NCBI GenBank assembly: GCA_002455175.1
Contig: DKKJ01000192.1
Coordinates: forward strand, 30,077 to 36,279
DNA length: 6,203 bases
Source: Opitutaceae bacterium UBA6669
GTDB taxonomy: Bacteria; Verrucomicrobiota; Verrucomicrobiia; Opitutales; Opitutaceae
Reading direction: 5' to 3'
In this document: piece by piece, positions 6,150 to 6,203 of the stretch
Layout: each line of letters opens with the position of its first letter
Numbering within the stretch: position 1 is the first letter of the stretch
The notes under the pieces: model-generated
What the model was told of the DNA's origin: nothing
What the model saw: the letters and a program-made list of their open reading frames with translations, nothing else
Database searches by the model: none
Program-made: the position numbers and the translations under genes

Positions 6150-6203
6150 TTAAAAAGCATATCCGAGCGTGCTCGTGACCCGCTGGTCCGACTTGGCTGA
6201 TCG
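6150..6203 (-). CDS. C-terminal end of a probable outer-membrane beta-barrel protein (partial)
   Basis: Reading the minus strand from the window edge, one frame is open to a TAA at 6150-6152 and gives RSAKSDQRVTSTLGYAF. The alternating polar and hydrophobic pattern (RVTSTLGYAF) ending in Phe is the known C-terminal signature of outer-membrane beta-barrels, recognised by BamA. Only 17 codons are visible, so the family cannot be named. The stop is followed downstream by the heptamer repeat and hairpins, as expected for a gene end converging with rsfS. Chance openness of so short a frame is possible; the terminal pattern is the main support. Confidence 0.45.
   Translation of the reverse strand, partial: RSAKSDQRVTSTLGYAF

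Noticed and set aside
1..6203. A new defence, mobile or CRISPR-like system in the window
   Set aside because: All long coding sequence is accounted for by conserved housekeeping genes, and no spaced repeats, transposase, integrase, toxin-antitoxin pair or tRNA was seen.

Overview
The window is a dense stretch of bacterial housekeeping chromosome. The most likely source is a member of the Verrucomicrobiota or a related PVC lineage. This rests on the overall character of the PyrH, ProB and RsfS sequences, a Lys/Ala/Pro histone-H1-like tail on RsfS, scarce Shine-Dalgarno sites and a TTTCAGC-type heptamer repeat between genes. It is an inference, not a database result.

Layout: bases 1-75 look like the last codons of an unidentified plus-strand gene. 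A minus-strand group then runs leftwards from about 4717 to 101, in transcription order pyrH (UMP kinase), frr (ribosome recycling factor), proB (glutamate 5-kinase) and a UvrD/Rep-family DNA helicase. The gaps are 43, 36 and 128 bases. A divergent spacer (4718-4874) separates pyrH from the plus-strand pair nadD (nicotinate-nucleotide adenylyltransferase) and rsfS (ribosome silencing factor), which lie 3 bases apart. The convergent intergenic stretch 6006-6149 holds two imperfect hairpins and a heptamer tandem repeat. Bases 6150-6203 read as the C-terminal end of a minus-strand protein that finishes in Phe, like an outer-membrane beta-barrel.

Functionally, pyrH, frr and rsfS link nucleotide supply to ribosome recycling and silencing, nadD makes the NAD precursor, proB starts proline synthesis, and the helicase serves DNA repair or replication restart. 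The usual upstream partners of pyrH (rpsB-tsf) and the usual neighbours of proB and nadD (obg, proA, rlmH) are not in the window, so the order looks like a rearranged fusion of two common housekeeping clusters.

No mobile element, CRISPR array, tRNA, rRNA or new defence-type system is visible. The observations most worth checking are the basic tail of RsfS, the altered nucleotide-binding loop of ProB, the rearranged gene order, the heptamer repeat and the probable beta-barrel C-terminus at the right edge.
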